From assembly GCF_004006295.1 (NCBI RefSeq), contig NZ_CP026095.1, positions 3,086,001-3,150,000 on the forward strand: 64,000 nt of DNA, read 5' to 3'. The translations under genes and the position numbers were made by a program. Source of the DNA: Peribacillus asahii (GTDB taxonomy: Bacteria; Bacillota; Bacilli; Bacillales; DSM-1321). This document shows, piece after piece, positions 34,342-43,924 of the stretch (position 1 is its first letter; each line of letters starts with the position of its first letter). The notes under the pieces were generated by a model. The model saw only the letters and a program-made list of their open reading frames with translations, was not told the DNA's origin and searched no databases.

Positions 34342-34978
34342 ACAATCTATGCTTTTGTATGCCGTAACAGATAGAGCTTGGCTTGGAGAACAGTCTTTAG
34401 CTGAACAAGTAGAACAAACGATTCAGGGCGGGGCAACATTTATTCAGTTACGTGAAAAGAATCTACCTTATGAGGACTTTTTAAAAGAAGCACAGCAGAT
34501 AAAAAAAATAACAGAGGCTTATAACGTTCCATTTGTCATCAATGATAATGTAGAAGTCGCCATTGCATGCGCTGCTGATGGGATTCACATTGGACAAGAC
34601 GATATGGATCTATCAACAGCAAGAAATATGATTGGTGGTGACAAAATACTTGGTGTATCGGTTCAAACCGTTGAACAAGCCCGTCTAGCTGAAAAAGGTG
34701 GAGCAGATTATGTAGGTGTAGGTGCTGTTTTTACGACTTCAACGAAACTCGATGCTACTGCACTACCCTTGCGTACTTTAGAGGCTATTTGTCAAAGTGT
34801 TTCCATTCCTGTCGTTGCAATTGGTGGAATTAATGAAAAAAACATTTTACAACTAAGCGGCAGCGGTATTGATGGAGTTGCTGTTGTTTCAGCGATTTTT
34901 GCTAAACAAGATATCAAAAAAGCAAGTCAGGAACTGCTTGCTCTCTCAAAGCAAATAGTCAATCACGAAAATAACTAG
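34328..34978 (+). CDS. thiE: Thiamine-phosphate synthase, ThiE
   Basis: A 216-residue TIM-barrel enzyme joining HMP-pyrophosphate and thiazole phosphate to thiamine phosphate. FIQLREKNL (near 38), VINDNVEVAIACAADGIHIG and GADYVGVGAVFTTSTK are the classic motifs. Starts inside the thiM end (overlap), with AAAGGAGGG upstream. Full length. Confidence 0.96.
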   Translation: MKVDKQSMLLYAVTDRAWLGEQSLAEQVEQTIQGGATFIQLREKNLPYEDFLKEAQQIKKITEAYNVPFVINDNVEVAIACAADGIHIGQDDMDLSTARNMIGGDKILGVSVQTVEQARLAEKGGADYVGVGAVFTTSTKLDATALPLRTLEAICQSVSIPVVAIGGINEKNILQLSGSGIDGVAVVSAIFAKQDIKKASQELLALSKQIVNHENN

Positions 34979-34994
34979 ATTAGAGGGATGGATA

Positions 34995-35777
34995 ATGAAA
35001 AAAGTATTAAGTATTGCTGGTTCCGATAGCAGCGGCGGAGCAGGCATTCAAGCTGATATTAAAACGATTACCGCTCACAAAATGTACGCGATGACTGCTA
35101 TTACAGCGCTTACTGCTCAAAACACAACAGGAGTAGATAGTGTACTAGAGGCAACACCTGAGTTTGTAGGACAACAACTAGACAGCATTATGAACGATAT
35201 CTTTCCAGACAGTGTGAAAATAGGTATGGTGTCTTCCCCGCACATTATTGAAGTGATTGTCGAAAAACTAAAAGAATACAAACCGAAGCATATTGTTGTC
35301 GATCCTGTCATGATTTCAACAAGCGGCAGCCCATTATTAAGTAAGGATGCAATGGATGTTCTTATTACAAAGCTTCTCCCGCTTGCAACTCTGATTACAC
35401 CAAATATTCCCGAAGCCGAATGTTTATGCGGCGGGATGAGGATTGAAACAAAAGAGGATATGCAAAAAGCCGCTATTCAAATAGCCAAACATTATCAAGG
35501 AAATATCCTTATTAAAGGCGGCCATCTCCTAGATAGTGCCGATGACTTACTGTATAGTAATGGCCAGTTCACCTGGTTTACAGGTGTTAAAATTGAAAAT
35601 CCTAATACACACGGAACAGGTTGTACTCTTTCCTCCGCCATTGCTTGTAACTTAGCAGATGGACACGATGTCAACATGAGTATTCAGTATGCGAAAGATT
35701 ATTTAACTGGAGCTCTTCAGGATCAGCTGAATCTTGGAAAAGGAAATGGCCCGCTCAATCATTGTTATAAGATTTAA
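34995..35777 (+). CDS. thiD: Hydroxymethylpyrimidine (phosphate) kinase, ThiD
   Basis: A 260-residue ribokinase-fold enzyme phosphorylating HMP and HMP-P. Motifs: SIAGSDSSGGAGIQADIKT at the start, VVDPVMISTSG (near 101), and THGTGCTLSSAIACNLADGH (near 206) with the GTGC active site. Last gene of the salvage operon, 16 bases after thiE. No thiC or thiazole synthesis genes are here, so the operon covers salvage and joining. The hairpin of the divergent repeat at 35.8 kb may terminate it. Confidence 0.95.
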   Translation: MKKVLSIAGSDSSGGAGIQADIKTITAHKMYAMTAITALTAQNTTGVDSVLEATPEFVGQQLDSIMNDIFPDSVKIGMVSSPHIIEVIVEKLKEYKPKHIVVDPVMISTSGSPLLSKDAMDVLITKLLPLATLITPNIPEAECLCGGMRIETKEDMQKAAIQIAKHYQGNILIKGGHLLDSADDLLYSNGQFTWFTGVKIENPNTHGTGCTLSSAIACNLADGHDVNMSIQYAKDYLTGALQDQLNLGKGNGPLNHCYKI

Positions 35778-35810
35778 TATAAGTACTTACTGTTTAGATG
35801 TTTAGCATTT

Positions 35811-35932
35811 CCCGACAGAAGACTCCCACTTCACGCATTAGCTAAGGACTTGGGAGTTGAAAGAAGGTAGTAGATTAAGATAAGCGATACAGACAAAATC
35901 TACACTAAGCTCAACGCTCGTTTGTAGAAAGG
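35811..35932 (+). repeat. Divergent relative of the palindrome-ended repeat (E)
   Basis: GACAGAAGACTCCCACTTC resembles the family's GGCAGTAAGACCCCCACCTC, with its own CTCCCA...TGGGAG hairpin. Further on, CTCAACGCTCGTTTGTAGAAAG parallels CAGTCGCCTCGCTTTTGTAGTAAAG (described in part). The terminal CTTAAC is absent. It is either an old copy or a second subfamily. Confidence 0.5.
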
Positions 35933-35945
35933 GAAGGAAATGAGC

Positions 35946-36003
35946 AAAAATAAAAAGGTTGCCAGTCAATTAGTTTTCACTAATTTTCTGGACAACCTTT
36001 TCT
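35946..36003 (-). terminator. Terminator of the catalase gene
   Basis: AAAAGGTTGCCAG and CTGGACAACCTTTT form a long stem with one bulge, with an inner AATTAG arm and a T-run on the minus strand. Confidence 0.8.
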
Positions 36004-36009
36004 TCATAA

Positions 36010-37650
36010 TTAATAGGGATCCGCTTCGTGGCTTTTCTTTACAGCATCCTCTGTTGCTTCGTTCGCAGCTAATGAACCTTGACCAAATTTCGAGCTGCCT
36101 GCTTCTCGGCCTGGAACTTTGTTTTCCTTCCTCAATTCTTTCATTTTCTCTGCGATACCATCCTTTACACGGCGACCATAGTCTTCATCGGCTTGTGTAA
36201 AATGCTCAATCATGGCATCTTGAATTCGTTTGTCACATACGGCAAGTGCTTCGGATAGGTTTTTAATCAGTTCATCACGCTCCCAATCCTCAAAGCTGCG
36301 ATACGTGTGACCCGCCTGACCATAGTTGTTAGGACGATCAATTGGTGCACTCATTGCTGCCGCATTATACACCGGTTGATGCGGTGCACGTTTTTCTTTA
36401 CTTGCTTCTTGATACCCGCCGAGCATCGATGGCTCATAGTTAATATGTGGATTTTCTCCAGATTCTTTTGGGTCACGGATATCCATTTGGCCGCGATGTT
36501 GATTCGTGCGAACAGGTACTTTCGGTGCGTTTGAAGGCAATTTTAGATAGTTCGCACCTATACGATATCGCTGCGTATCGGAATAAGAGAATGTACGGCC
36601 TTGCAGCATTTTATCATCTGAGAAGTCCATTCCATCGACAAGAACCCCTGTACCGAAGGCAGCTTGTTCAATCTCCGCATGAAAATCGACTGGATTTCGA
36701 TCAAGGACCATCCGCCCCACCGTCAACCATGGAAACTTATCCTCTGGCCAAAGTTTCGTATCATCGAGCGGATCAAAATCGAGTTCCGGATGATAGTCAT
36801 CCTCCATAATCTGCACAAAGAGCTCCCATTCTGGATAATCTCCTTGCTCAATTGCTTCATATAAATCTTGTGTCGCATGACCGACGTTCTTCGCTTGAAT
36901 CTCGTTTGCCTCTTCTTGTGTTAAGTTACGAATCCCTTGCTTCGGCTCCCAGTGATACTTCACCAACACAGCCTCGCCTTTTTCATTTACCCATTTATAG
37001 GTGTTTACACCAGAACCCTGCATGTGGCGGTATGTCGCAGGAATCCCCCATGGCGAGAATAAGAATGTAATCATATGCGTTGCCTCAGGTGTACGGGAAA
37101 CGAAGTCAAACATCCGCTGAGGATTTGACACGTTCGAAGCCGGATCCGCTTTAAACGCATGAATCATATCAGGGAACTTCATCGCATCACGGATAAAGAA
37201 AATTTTCAAGTTATTCCCAACTAGATCCCAGTTGCCATCTTCCGTATACATTTTTACCGCAAAGCCGCGCGGATCTCGTGCTGTTTCTGGCGAATCTTTC
37301 GCTCCAGCTACTGTAGAAAAGCGAACCATTAGCGGCGTTTTCTTCCCGACACCCGAAAATACTTTTGCGCGAGTATACTTCTCTACTGGTTCATCTCCGA
37401 CCTTTCCGTATGTTTCAAAATATCCAAATGCGCCCGTCCCTCGTGCGTGTACTACACGCTCTGGTATCTCTTCACGATCAAAGTGGGAAATCTTTTCAAT
37501 GAAATGGTAATTTTCAAGCGTAGCTGGACCGCGATCACCAATGGTACGGATGTTTTGATTATCCATCACAGGATGGCCTTGGCGCGTTGTCAGCGTCTCA
37601 CGATTCACGTCTTGTTCATGTGAAGCATTCATGTCTTTGTTCTCTGCCAA
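36010..37650 (-). CDS. Heme catalase, KatX/KatA group
   Basis: A 546-residue monofunctional catalase that breaks down H2O2. Distal His68 lies in [12 protein letters not shown], the conserved [16 protein letters not shown] block follows, and the heme-ligand tyrosine is in [10 protein letters not shown] (around 350). The length is that of B. subtilis KatX (547), longer than vegetative KatA (483), with an added C-terminal tail ([17 protein letters not shown]). A spore/germination catalase is therefore likely, but vegetative use cannot be excluded. GGAGG before ATG. Confidence 0.9.
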   Translation of the reverse strand: MAENKDMNASHEQDVNRETLTTRQGHPVMDNQNIRTIGDRGPATLENYHFIEKISHFDREEIPERVVHARGTGAFGYFETYGKVGDEPVEKYTRAKVFSGVGKKTPLMVRFSTVAGAKDSPETARDPRGFAVKMYTEDGNWDLVGNNLKIFFIRDAMKFPDMIHAFKADPASNVSNPQRMFDFVSRTPEATHMITFLFSPWGIPATYRHMQGSGVNTYKWVNEKGEAVLVKYHWEPKQGIRNLTQEEANEIQAKNVGHATQDLYEAIEQGDYPEWELFVQIMEDDYHPELDFDPLDDTKLWPEDKFPWLTVGRMVLDRNPVDFHAEIEQAAFGTGVLVDGMDFSDDKMLQGRTFSYSDTQRYRIGANYLKLPSNAPKVPVRTNQHRGQMDIRDPKESGENPHINYEPSMLGGYQEASKEKRAPHQPVYNAAAMSAPIDRPNNYGQAGHTYRSFEDWERDELIKNLSEALAVCDKRIQDAMIEHFTQADEDYGRRVKDGIAEKMKELRKENKVPGREAGSSKFGQGSLAANEATEDAVKKSHEADPY

Positions 37651-38105
37651 AATGAAAACCTCCTTAGAATAATTACCTTTATCTTTTTCCCTTTGTTGGA
37701 AAATTTATACGAAATAGGGATTTTGTATAACTAAACTGCTTATGATAGCTGAATAGTCTCTTCGGTTTCAATTTTCTCAATCAAGTCAATAATCCTGTTA
37801 AAAAGAAATGTATCAAAAATTTTAATTCATACCCAAAACTTGTCTAATATATATGGATAATCGACTTGAATTTTTAATAAGGAGGATGTTTTCAACGTGT
37901 ACCTGGAAAAGCTCTACATGTAGATATAGAAATTCCTTATCTATGTCTTCCAAAAACACAAAAAAACCCACCTTTAATATGAATTTCTCATACAAAAGTG
38001 AGCTAAACGTTTGTCACTGTATTTTACAGTTGTTTTTGTAAATATATCACCATTCATTAAACTTTCTAGGTTTCATAATCGCCCTCAAACGCTTGATACG
38101 ACTGA
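37651..38105. other. Gene-free region upstream of the catalase
   Basis: About 450 AT-rich bases. A GGAGG on the plus strand at 37881 is followed only by short frames without family features. No repeat, RNA or clear promoter pair was recognised; catalase control elements should lie in the left part. Confidence 0.4.
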
Positions 38106-38825
38106 TTATTCTCCTAAATCTACGTTATGGTACACTTGCTGCACATCTTCTAAATCTTCTAATGCGTCAATCATTTTTTCAAATTGTGCTTGTGCATCCG
38201 CGTCAAGTGTTACGTCATTTTGTGCCAGCATTGTTAATTCAGCTACTGTAAATTCAGTGATGCCAACATTTTTAAATGCTTCTTGTACAGCATGGAACTG
38301 ATCAGGTTCAGCGTAAACAATGACTGATTCCTCTTCTTCTATAATATCACGTACATCTACATCGGCTTCCATTAATAATTCAAGTGTCTCATCTGCTGTT
38401 TTTCCCTCAATACCGAAAACAGCTGTGCTATCAAACATATAGGCAACAGAACCACTTACACCCATGTTTCCGCCATTTTTACCGAATGCAGCACGTACGT
38501 CTGATGCAGTTCGGTTTACGTTATTTGTTAATGCATCCACGATAACCATTGATCCGTTTGGCCCGAAACCTTCATAACGAAGCTCGTCATATGTTTCATC
38601 TGAACCGCCTTTTGCTTTTTCAATTGCACGTTCGATAATCGTTTTTGGTACGTTATACGTTTTTGCACGTTCAAGTACAACTTTTAAAGCACCATTTGAT
38701 TCTGGATCTGGTTCACCTTGCTTCGCAGCTACATAAATTTCACGGCCAAATTTTGCATAAATCCGACTTGTATTAGCATCTTTTGACGCTTTTTTTTCTT
38801 TAATATTGTTCCACTTACGACCCAT
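38106..38825 (-). CDS. yeeI: YebC/PmpR family protein (YeeI-like, YebC2)
   Basis: A 239-residue YebC-family protein, nearly identical in pattern to B. subtilis Yee[21 protein letters not shown], then [20 protein letters not shown] and [12 protein letters not shown]. Once annotated as a transcription regulator; recent work ties YebC2-type proteins to ribosome rescue at proline stretches. Stand-alone gene, full length with the acidic C-terminal domain. Confidence 0.95.
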   Translation of the reverse strand: MGRKWNNIKEKKASKDANTSRIYAKFGREIYVAAKQGEPDPESNGALKVVLERAKTYNVPKTIIERAIEKAKGGSDETYDELRYEGFGPNGSMVIVDALTNNVNRTASDVRAAFGKNGGNMGVSGSVAYMFDSTAVFGIEGKTADETLELLMEADVDVRDIIEEEESVIVYAEPDQFHAVQEAFKNVGITEFTVAELTMLAQNDVTLDADAQAQFEKMIDALEDLEDVQQVYHNVDLGE

Positions 38826-39047
38826 AATGTCCCACTCTCTTTCAACTTTGAATCTAAATACGATTATATATCATAAAATAAACTGCTTCTTCAACCCTTT
38901 TTAAGATAACGAGCAAGAGTTCGTTATGGTTCCATATTGTTGCATTACAATACGTATTAAAGATGAAGACTGATTTATTCCACTATATTATACATCAATT
39001 ATACAATGGATTTCGAGATTATCATGAAAAAAAAAGACAGTTGCCCC

Positions 39048-40397
39048 TCATTCCCTTGCTAATTTCGCTCGAAAAGCATAAAATACTTGATCCAATCGAG
39101 ATAACAACTCATCGCATTCTCCAAGTGAAATCGTTAATGGTGGAGCAATAATAATGGCTGCTCCTGTGACCCCGTCTAATCCTGCAGCAGCTGGATAAAC
39201 AATAATTCCATGCTGCATACCAAGCTTAATTATTTCGTTTGTCGCATCTATATGTTTAGGCAACGGCTCCTTCGTTTGTTGATTTTGAACAAATTCTATT
39301 CCGATTAACAGTCCCTTCCCTCGAACATCCCCAATGAAGGAAAAGCGTTCTTGTCGTGCCTGTATCTGCTTCATTAAATAAGCGCCTGTTTCAGCTGTCC
39401 GATCTGCAAGATTATGCTTTTCTACATAATTAAGTACTGCCAAAGAGACCGCACAAGAAAGGGGATTCGCACTCAATGTATGACCGCCAATAATCAATTT
39501 TGAGCCTGTCATAATCGGCTCCATTACTTTATCCGTCATTACCGTAGCAGCAATCGGTGTGTATCCACCGCTCATCCCCTTTCCAAATGTCACAATATCC
39601 GGCTCCACTCCCCAATGTTCAGACGCAAGCATTTTTCCTGTCCGACCAAAGCCTGTCATCACTTCATCTGCAATAAATAAAATATCATGTTCTACGCAAA
39701 TCTGTTTTAATCTCTCCCAATAGCCATCCGGCGGCACAATGGCCGCACCAGCTGCACCGATAATCGGTTCAGCAATAAAAGCAGCAATTTGATCAGCTCC
39801 AATGCGGCGTATAGCCGTCTCTAATTCATTGGCGCACATTTGACCATACGTATAATTATCAACATTGTATGGACAACGATAATAATATGGAGGAGATATG
39901 GTTGGATAAGATTCTAATAACGTCGAAAAGCGTTCACGACGAATAGGATGACCAGACATCGATAACGCACCTAGCGTAATACCGTGATAGCTCATCCATC
40001 TCGAAATAATTTTTTGTTTTTGCGGTTTATTTTGCTCCTGCCAATATTGAATCGCAATTTTTAAAGCCGTTTCCGTTGCCTCAGAGCCACTATTGACAAA
40101 AAAACTGTATTGTAAATCCCCTTTTGTTAACGAGGCAATTTTATCTGCCAACTGCTCAGCCGCTTCACTCGTAAACTGCGAACGATACACATAAGAAACC
40201 TCGCTCGCTTGCTTCATCATCGCCTCATTAATTTCTTGTACGCCGTGACCGATATTCGCAGTTACTGCACCTGAAGAAGCATCTAAATAATCCTTGCCTG
40301 TTTGATCATACAAAAAAATACCCTTTCCATGACTAATCATTGGATAAACACCGCCAAGGACAGGCTTAATTAAGGAAGACTGTTTCACACACTTCAC
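39048..40397 (-). CDS. yodT: Class III aminotransferase, YodT-like
   Basis: A 449-residue PLP enzyme of the omega-amino acid aminotransferase group. FVNSGSEATETALKIA (near 107), ADEVMTGFGRTGKM (near 250) and the PLP lysine in IVTFGKGMSGGYTPIAA are present. It resembles YodT, which in B. subtilis closes the kamA-yodPQRST operon; here it is about 6 kb from yodS with thi, catalase and yeeI in between. It would deaminate a beta-lysine derivative. The leader has a palindrome TACTGTACAGTA (40420-40431) and CATATACT, one base off the SigE -10. Confidence 0.85.
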   Translation of the reverse strand: MKCVKQSSLIKPVLGGVYPMISHGKGIFLYDQTGKDYLDASSGAVTANIGHGVQEINEAMMKQASEVSYVYRSQFTSEAAEQLADKIASLTKGDLQYSFFVNSGSEATETALKIAIQYWQEQNKPQKQKIISRWMSYHGITLGALSMSGHPIRRERFSTLLESYPTISPPYYYRCPYNVDNYTYGQMCANELETAIRRIGADQIAAFIAEPIIGAAGAAIVPPDGYWERLKQICVEHDILFIADEVMTGFGRTGKMLASEHWGVEPDIVTFGKGMSGGYTPIAATVMTDKVMEPIMTGSKLIIGGHTLSANPLSCAVSLAVLNYVEKHNLADRTAETGAYLMKQIQARQERFSFIGDVRGKGLLIGIEFVQNQQTKEPLPKHIDATNEIIKLGMQHGIIVYPAAAGLDGVTGAAIIIAPPLTISLGECDELLSRLDQVFYAFRAKLARE

Positions 40398-40504
40398 CCC
40401 CGCTTAGAGAATGATTGGTTACTGTACAGTATATGAACAGTCTCTTTAAATCTTACAAAAAAGTGGAAGGTTTAAGATTTTAAAAATAGATATAGATATG
40501 GTTG

Positions 40505-40882
40505 ATAAAGTGAAACTTCCATCAGTGGGGGTTTTTCTTCATCCCCCACTGATGGTTAGTCACGTTCTACGGTCACTAAGATTTCCGCTTCGCTTCAATC
40601 AAGTGACCGTACGAACCTGATTGGTGAAAGCTTACCTTTGAAAATCGCAAAGGTAAGTTTCACTGTATCTCACCAATCGGACCTTTACTACAAAAGCGAG
40701 GCGACTGTTCAGCCCCGACAAGCATAAGATGAAATGCGGTGTGGCGCAGTTTGCCACAGAGCATTACAGCTTATGACCTTGAGGGGCTAGGAGCCGCAAC
40801 TAGATGAGGGCAGTTGTCCCCCACCTATCTATCTTCCTTGTTCACTCTGAATCTTGAGGTGGGGGTCTTACTGCCCGTTAAG
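40505..40882 (-). repeat. Palindrome-ended repeat, full copy (B), inverted relative to copy A
   Basis: 378 bases, ends ATAAAGTGAAACTTCCATC (40505 side) and GGTCTTACTGCCCGTTAAG (40882 side). Outside the left-hairpin loop it differs from copy A at only about seven positions. Both end hairpins are intact (CCATCAGTGGGGG/CCCCCACTGATGG; GGGCAGT...CCCCCACCT/AGGTGGGGG...ACTGCCC). Several internal stems are also kept. No ORF. It lies between the ABC operon terminator and yodT. Confidence 0.95.
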
Positions 40883-40897
40883 AGTGGGATAAAACGA

Positions 40898-40937
40898 TTT
40901 TCGGCTCATTTCAGTTATACTGAAATGAGCCGAAAAT
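40898..40937 (-). terminator. Terminator of the ABC transporter operon
   Basis: TTTTCGGCTCATTTCAG (40898-40914) pairs perfectly with CTGAAATGAGCCGAAAA (40920-40936). Confidence 0.88.
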
Positions 40938-40955
40938 TAACAGATTTCTATAACT

Positions 40956-42053
40956 CTACTTTTTCACTAATGTTCCTAACTGTGGTGTGACTTCCTTAGA
41001 CCAACGATCCGTCCATTCAGCACGAGATTCTGCTAGCTTCTTAATATCAAATGTATATATTTTATCAGTATCTTTTAATCCTATTACTTCTTCATATTTT
41101 TCTGGAATACTTATTCCTTGAACAACTGGATAGAATCCTTGATCAGCAGTCGCTTTTTGAGCTTCTTCACTAATTAAGTAGTTAATAAATTCGATGGCAG
41201 CTTCTTTATTAGGTGTGTTCTTCACCAATCCTGCATTAAATGCATTCATATATACGCCTTCTTTTGGTACAACCATTTTTAACGGCACACCTGAATTCAC
41301 AGCCAAATCAGCCGTTACATAACTTCCCATTACTGTCACATCAGCCGCTCCCTGCTGTAAAGCTGGCATCATTTGTGTTGAATTTTTATAAAAAGTAGCC
41401 GAATATCCAGCTAGTTCCTTTGCCTTTTTTAATCCTGGTTCAAGATTATCCTCGTTACCTCCGTTTGCTAAAGCAAGCGAATATAAACTATTAAAGCCCC
41501 AGTCATTTGAAATATCAGCAAAAGCTGTTTTTCCTTTATAATCAGCTCGAGCTAAATCATTCCATGATTCAATTGGTTTGATTCCATTCTGTTCAAACGT
41601 CTTCGTATTATAAGCAGGAGCAATAACAAGTCCAAATACCGGAGTAGTCAGATTCTCAAATGCTACATATTTAGAATCTAAATTTTTCAGATTAGGAACA
41701 CTTGTTTCATCAACTGAATCAATCAAACCTTTTTCATTAGCACGGTATACATCAAGTGGCACAAATAACGCAATATCAATCTTTGGAGCGTTTTTCTGTA
41801 ATTCTAGTTTAGATAAAATTTCACCTGATAAACCTGCCAGATAATTCACTTTAATCCCTGTTTCTGCTTCAAACTTAGGAGCAATTTCCTCACGAATGAC
41901 TTTTTCAATTTTCCCGCCATTTCCTGCTATCGTGATCTGTTTATTGCTCTCCTTGCTAGATGTACTTGCTTGATTAGATTTCGGTGCACTAGGTGAACAA
42001 GCAGTCATTGCAAGTAGCAGCAGAACAATACATAAGCTCATTATTTTTTTCAT
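40956..42053 (-). CDS. ABC transporter solute-binding lipoprotein (PotD-like)
   Basis: A 365-residue extracellular binding protein. Lipobox LAMTAC puts the lipidated Cys at residue 19, and a Ser/Lys-rich linker follows. The fold-type sequence (ITIAGNGGKIEKVIREEIAPKFEAE truncated here to its first part, then INYLISEEAQKATADQGFYP near 290) is that of PotD/AfuA-type proteins for polyamines, iron, phosphonates or small organic ions. Last gene of the sigma-54-controlled operon, 130 bases after the second permease. Ligand not assignable. Confidence 0.88.
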   Translation of the reverse strand: MKKIMSLCIVLLLLAMTACSPSAPKSNQASTSSKESNKQITIAGNGGKIEKVIREEIAPKFEAETGIKVNYLAGLSGEILSKLELQKNAPKIDIALFVPLDVYRANEKGLIDSVDETSVPNLKNLDSKYVAFENLTTPVFGLVIAPAYNTKTFEQNGIKPIESWNDLARADYKGKTAFADISNDWGFNSLYSLALANGGNEDNLEPGLKKAKELAGYSATFYKNSTQMMPALQQGAADVTVMGSYVTADLAVNSGVPLKMVVPKEGVYMNAFNAGLVKNTPNKEAAIEFINYLISEEAQKATADQGFYPVVQGISIPEKYEEVIGLKDTDKIYTFDIKKLAESRAEWTDRWSKEVTPQLGTLVKK

Positions 42054-42182
42054 GTTTAATAATCCTCCTGATTTTCATATTCATTTTGAACATCCTGTCT
42101 TTTTTATGATTGGAGCTATATGAAACAGCGCTGTTCATTCGCCATTTTCACCTAAACTAATACATGCCTTCTCATCACAAAA

Positions 42183-42977
42183 TTAATGAGAACCGCCAAA
42201 TGCTTTTCCTACTCCTTGTAATTTTTCTAAAATCACAATCAAAATCACAGAGATAAAGATAACGACACTAGAAACTGATGCCACCAATGGATTATAGGAA
42301 TCTTGCATCTGAGAGAAAATTTCAATCGGAAGTGTACGCATATCAGATGAAACCATAAATAGAGAGATTGTTACATTATCAAATGATGTTAAAAAAGCAA
42401 ATAGTCCACCTGAGATAATAGCTGGGCGAATTAATGGCAGCGTTACTTTCCAAAATACCGTAGCAGGGCCCGCCCCTAGAATGGCAGCCGCCCGTTCAAG
42501 ATTGTAATCAAACCCGCTCAATCCTGTTAGAACAAGGCGAATCACATACGGAATACAAATGACAGTATGGGCGATTAGAAAGCCTGTTGATGTACCAGAT
42601 AACATCATCGGTGTAAAGTAAATCAGCAAAGCAATCCCTAACACTAACTGCGGCACACTTAGTGGTGCAGTCAAAATGGATGTAATATACGATTTTCCTG
42701 GAATATCATACTTCGCAAGAGCTAGTGCACCCAATGTTCCGAATAAAACAGAGAAAAAAGCAGCTAATACGGCAAATTTCACACTATTCCATAATGCTTC
42801 GATAAACTCTGGACGATCTAAAAGCATCGTGTACCACTGAAACGAAAATCCTTGTGCTGGAAAGCTTGGATAGTTCGCACTTGTAAAGGAGGCTGGGATA
42901 ATAACAATGAGTGGAATAAGTATATAAATAATACTGATGACAGCCACTCCTAAACGAATTTTCCCTAAATACTTCAT
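42183..42977 (-). CDS. ABC transporter permease (PotC-like)
   Basis: A 264-residue permease with six helices and the EAA-loop that contacts the ATPase (LERAAAILGAGPATVFWKVT near 157-176). Typical of PotC/second permease of the spermidine-putrescine class. Its start shares base 42977 with the end of the first permease, so translation is coupled. Cytoplasmic membrane. Confidence 0.9.
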   Translation of the reverse strand: MKYLGKIRLGVAVISIIYILIPLIVIIPASFTSANYPSFPAQGFSFQWYTMLLDRPEFIEALWNSVKFAVLAAFFSVLFGTLGALALAKYDIPGKSYITSILTAPLSVPQLVLGIALLIYFTPMMLSGTSTGFLIAHTVICIPYVIRLVLTGLSGFDYNLERAAAILGAGPATVFWKVTLPLIRPAIISGGLFAFLTSFDNVTISLFMVSSDMRTLPIEIFSQMQDSYNPLVASVSSVVIFISVILIVILEKLQGVGKAFGGSH

Positions 42978-43924
42978 TATCGGAATACCTCCTTAAACTT
43001 ACTTAATTCAAAACCACGTGTAACTGCAATAACCGTAATCAATGTTGTTGCTAATAACACATACGAAATGGCTGAACCAAACGTCCATCGAAGTAAATTA
43101 TTAATTTGATCATAGGCAACAACTGGCATCATTGGAACATTAGCGCCTCCCATAAGAGCCGGCGTCACATAAGAACTCATTGACAAGCTAAATACTAATA
43201 CACAACCGGAAACGATTCCCGGCAAGCTTAATGGAAGTGTAACAGAAAAGAAGTTACGTAATGGGCTTGCTCCAAGAATGGCACTCGCCTTCTCTAAAGA
43301 TGGATCAATATTATATAAACTTGTCGCAATGGCTAAAATCATAAATGGTAAATACGCATTAGATAAACCAATGATAACACCTATCTCAGAAAACAGGAGC
43401 TCAAGCGGCGCAGTAATGAGTCCAAGGTCAATCAGTAATTGATTAATCGTTCCATTTGGCAGTAATAACAAATACCAACCAAAATTACGTACAACAATAC
43501 TTACTAACAAAGGAGAAGCTATTAATAAAGCAATATAACCACGCACACGCGGTGAACTTTTCGCCATTGTTAATGCTACTGGATAAGCAAGGAATAAACA
43601 AAGTCCTACTGTATATAAACTGATTTTCACCGTTATCCATAAAGAAGATAAATAATAGCTATCCGTAAAGAATTGAATATAATTTTGAAAACTATACACA
43701 GCGTCTGTAGCTCCCATATCATCCGTTACAATAAAACTCAAATATAAAATATACAGCATTGGAACAATAAAGAAACCAAAGACAAACAATAGGATAGGGG
43801 TAAGAAGAAGAAGACCTGGCATCCAAGTTTTCTTTTTCTTTCTCTTTTTCACTCTTTTTGGTACATCCGCAATAGGTGGCTGATTTTTTACTTCTTCATT
43901 AACATAATTTCTGATGGGTTCCAT
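42977..43924 (-). CDS. ABC transporter permease (PotB-like)
   Basis: A 315-residue permease with a basic cytoplasmic N-terminal tail (VPKRVKKRKKKKTWMPG), six helices and the EAA loop LEKASAILGASPLRNFFSVT. PotB class. The start ATG lies inside the end of the ATPase gene (37-base overlap), with GAGGTG some 12 bases before. Forms the channel together with the next permease. Confidence 0.9.
   Translation of the reverse strand: MEPIRNYVNEEVKNQPPIADVPKRVKKRKKKKTWMPGLLLLTPILLFVFGFFIVPMLYILYLSFIVTDDMGATDAVYSFQNYIQFFTDSYYLSSLWITVKISLYTVGLCLFLAYPVALTMAKSSPRVRGYIALLIASPLLVSIVVRNFGWYLLLLPNGTINQLLIDLGLITAPLELLFSEIGVIIGLSNAYLPFMILAIATSLYNIDPSLEKASAILGASPLRNFFSVTLPLSLPGIVSGCVLVFSLSMSSYVTPALMGGANVPMMPVVAYDQINNLLRWTFGSAISYVLLATTLITVIAVTRGFELSKFKEVFR

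Noticed and set aside
37853..38041. Small plus-strand ORF with a GGAGG nearby
   Set aside because: The ATG lies directly against the Shine-Dalgarno and the peptide has no recognisable composition or family feature.
40505..40882. CRISPR array or tRNA/rRNA explanation for the structured repeat
   Set aside because: There is no short regular repeat-spacer pattern and no tRNA or rRNA signature; the structure is a set of unique hairpins.
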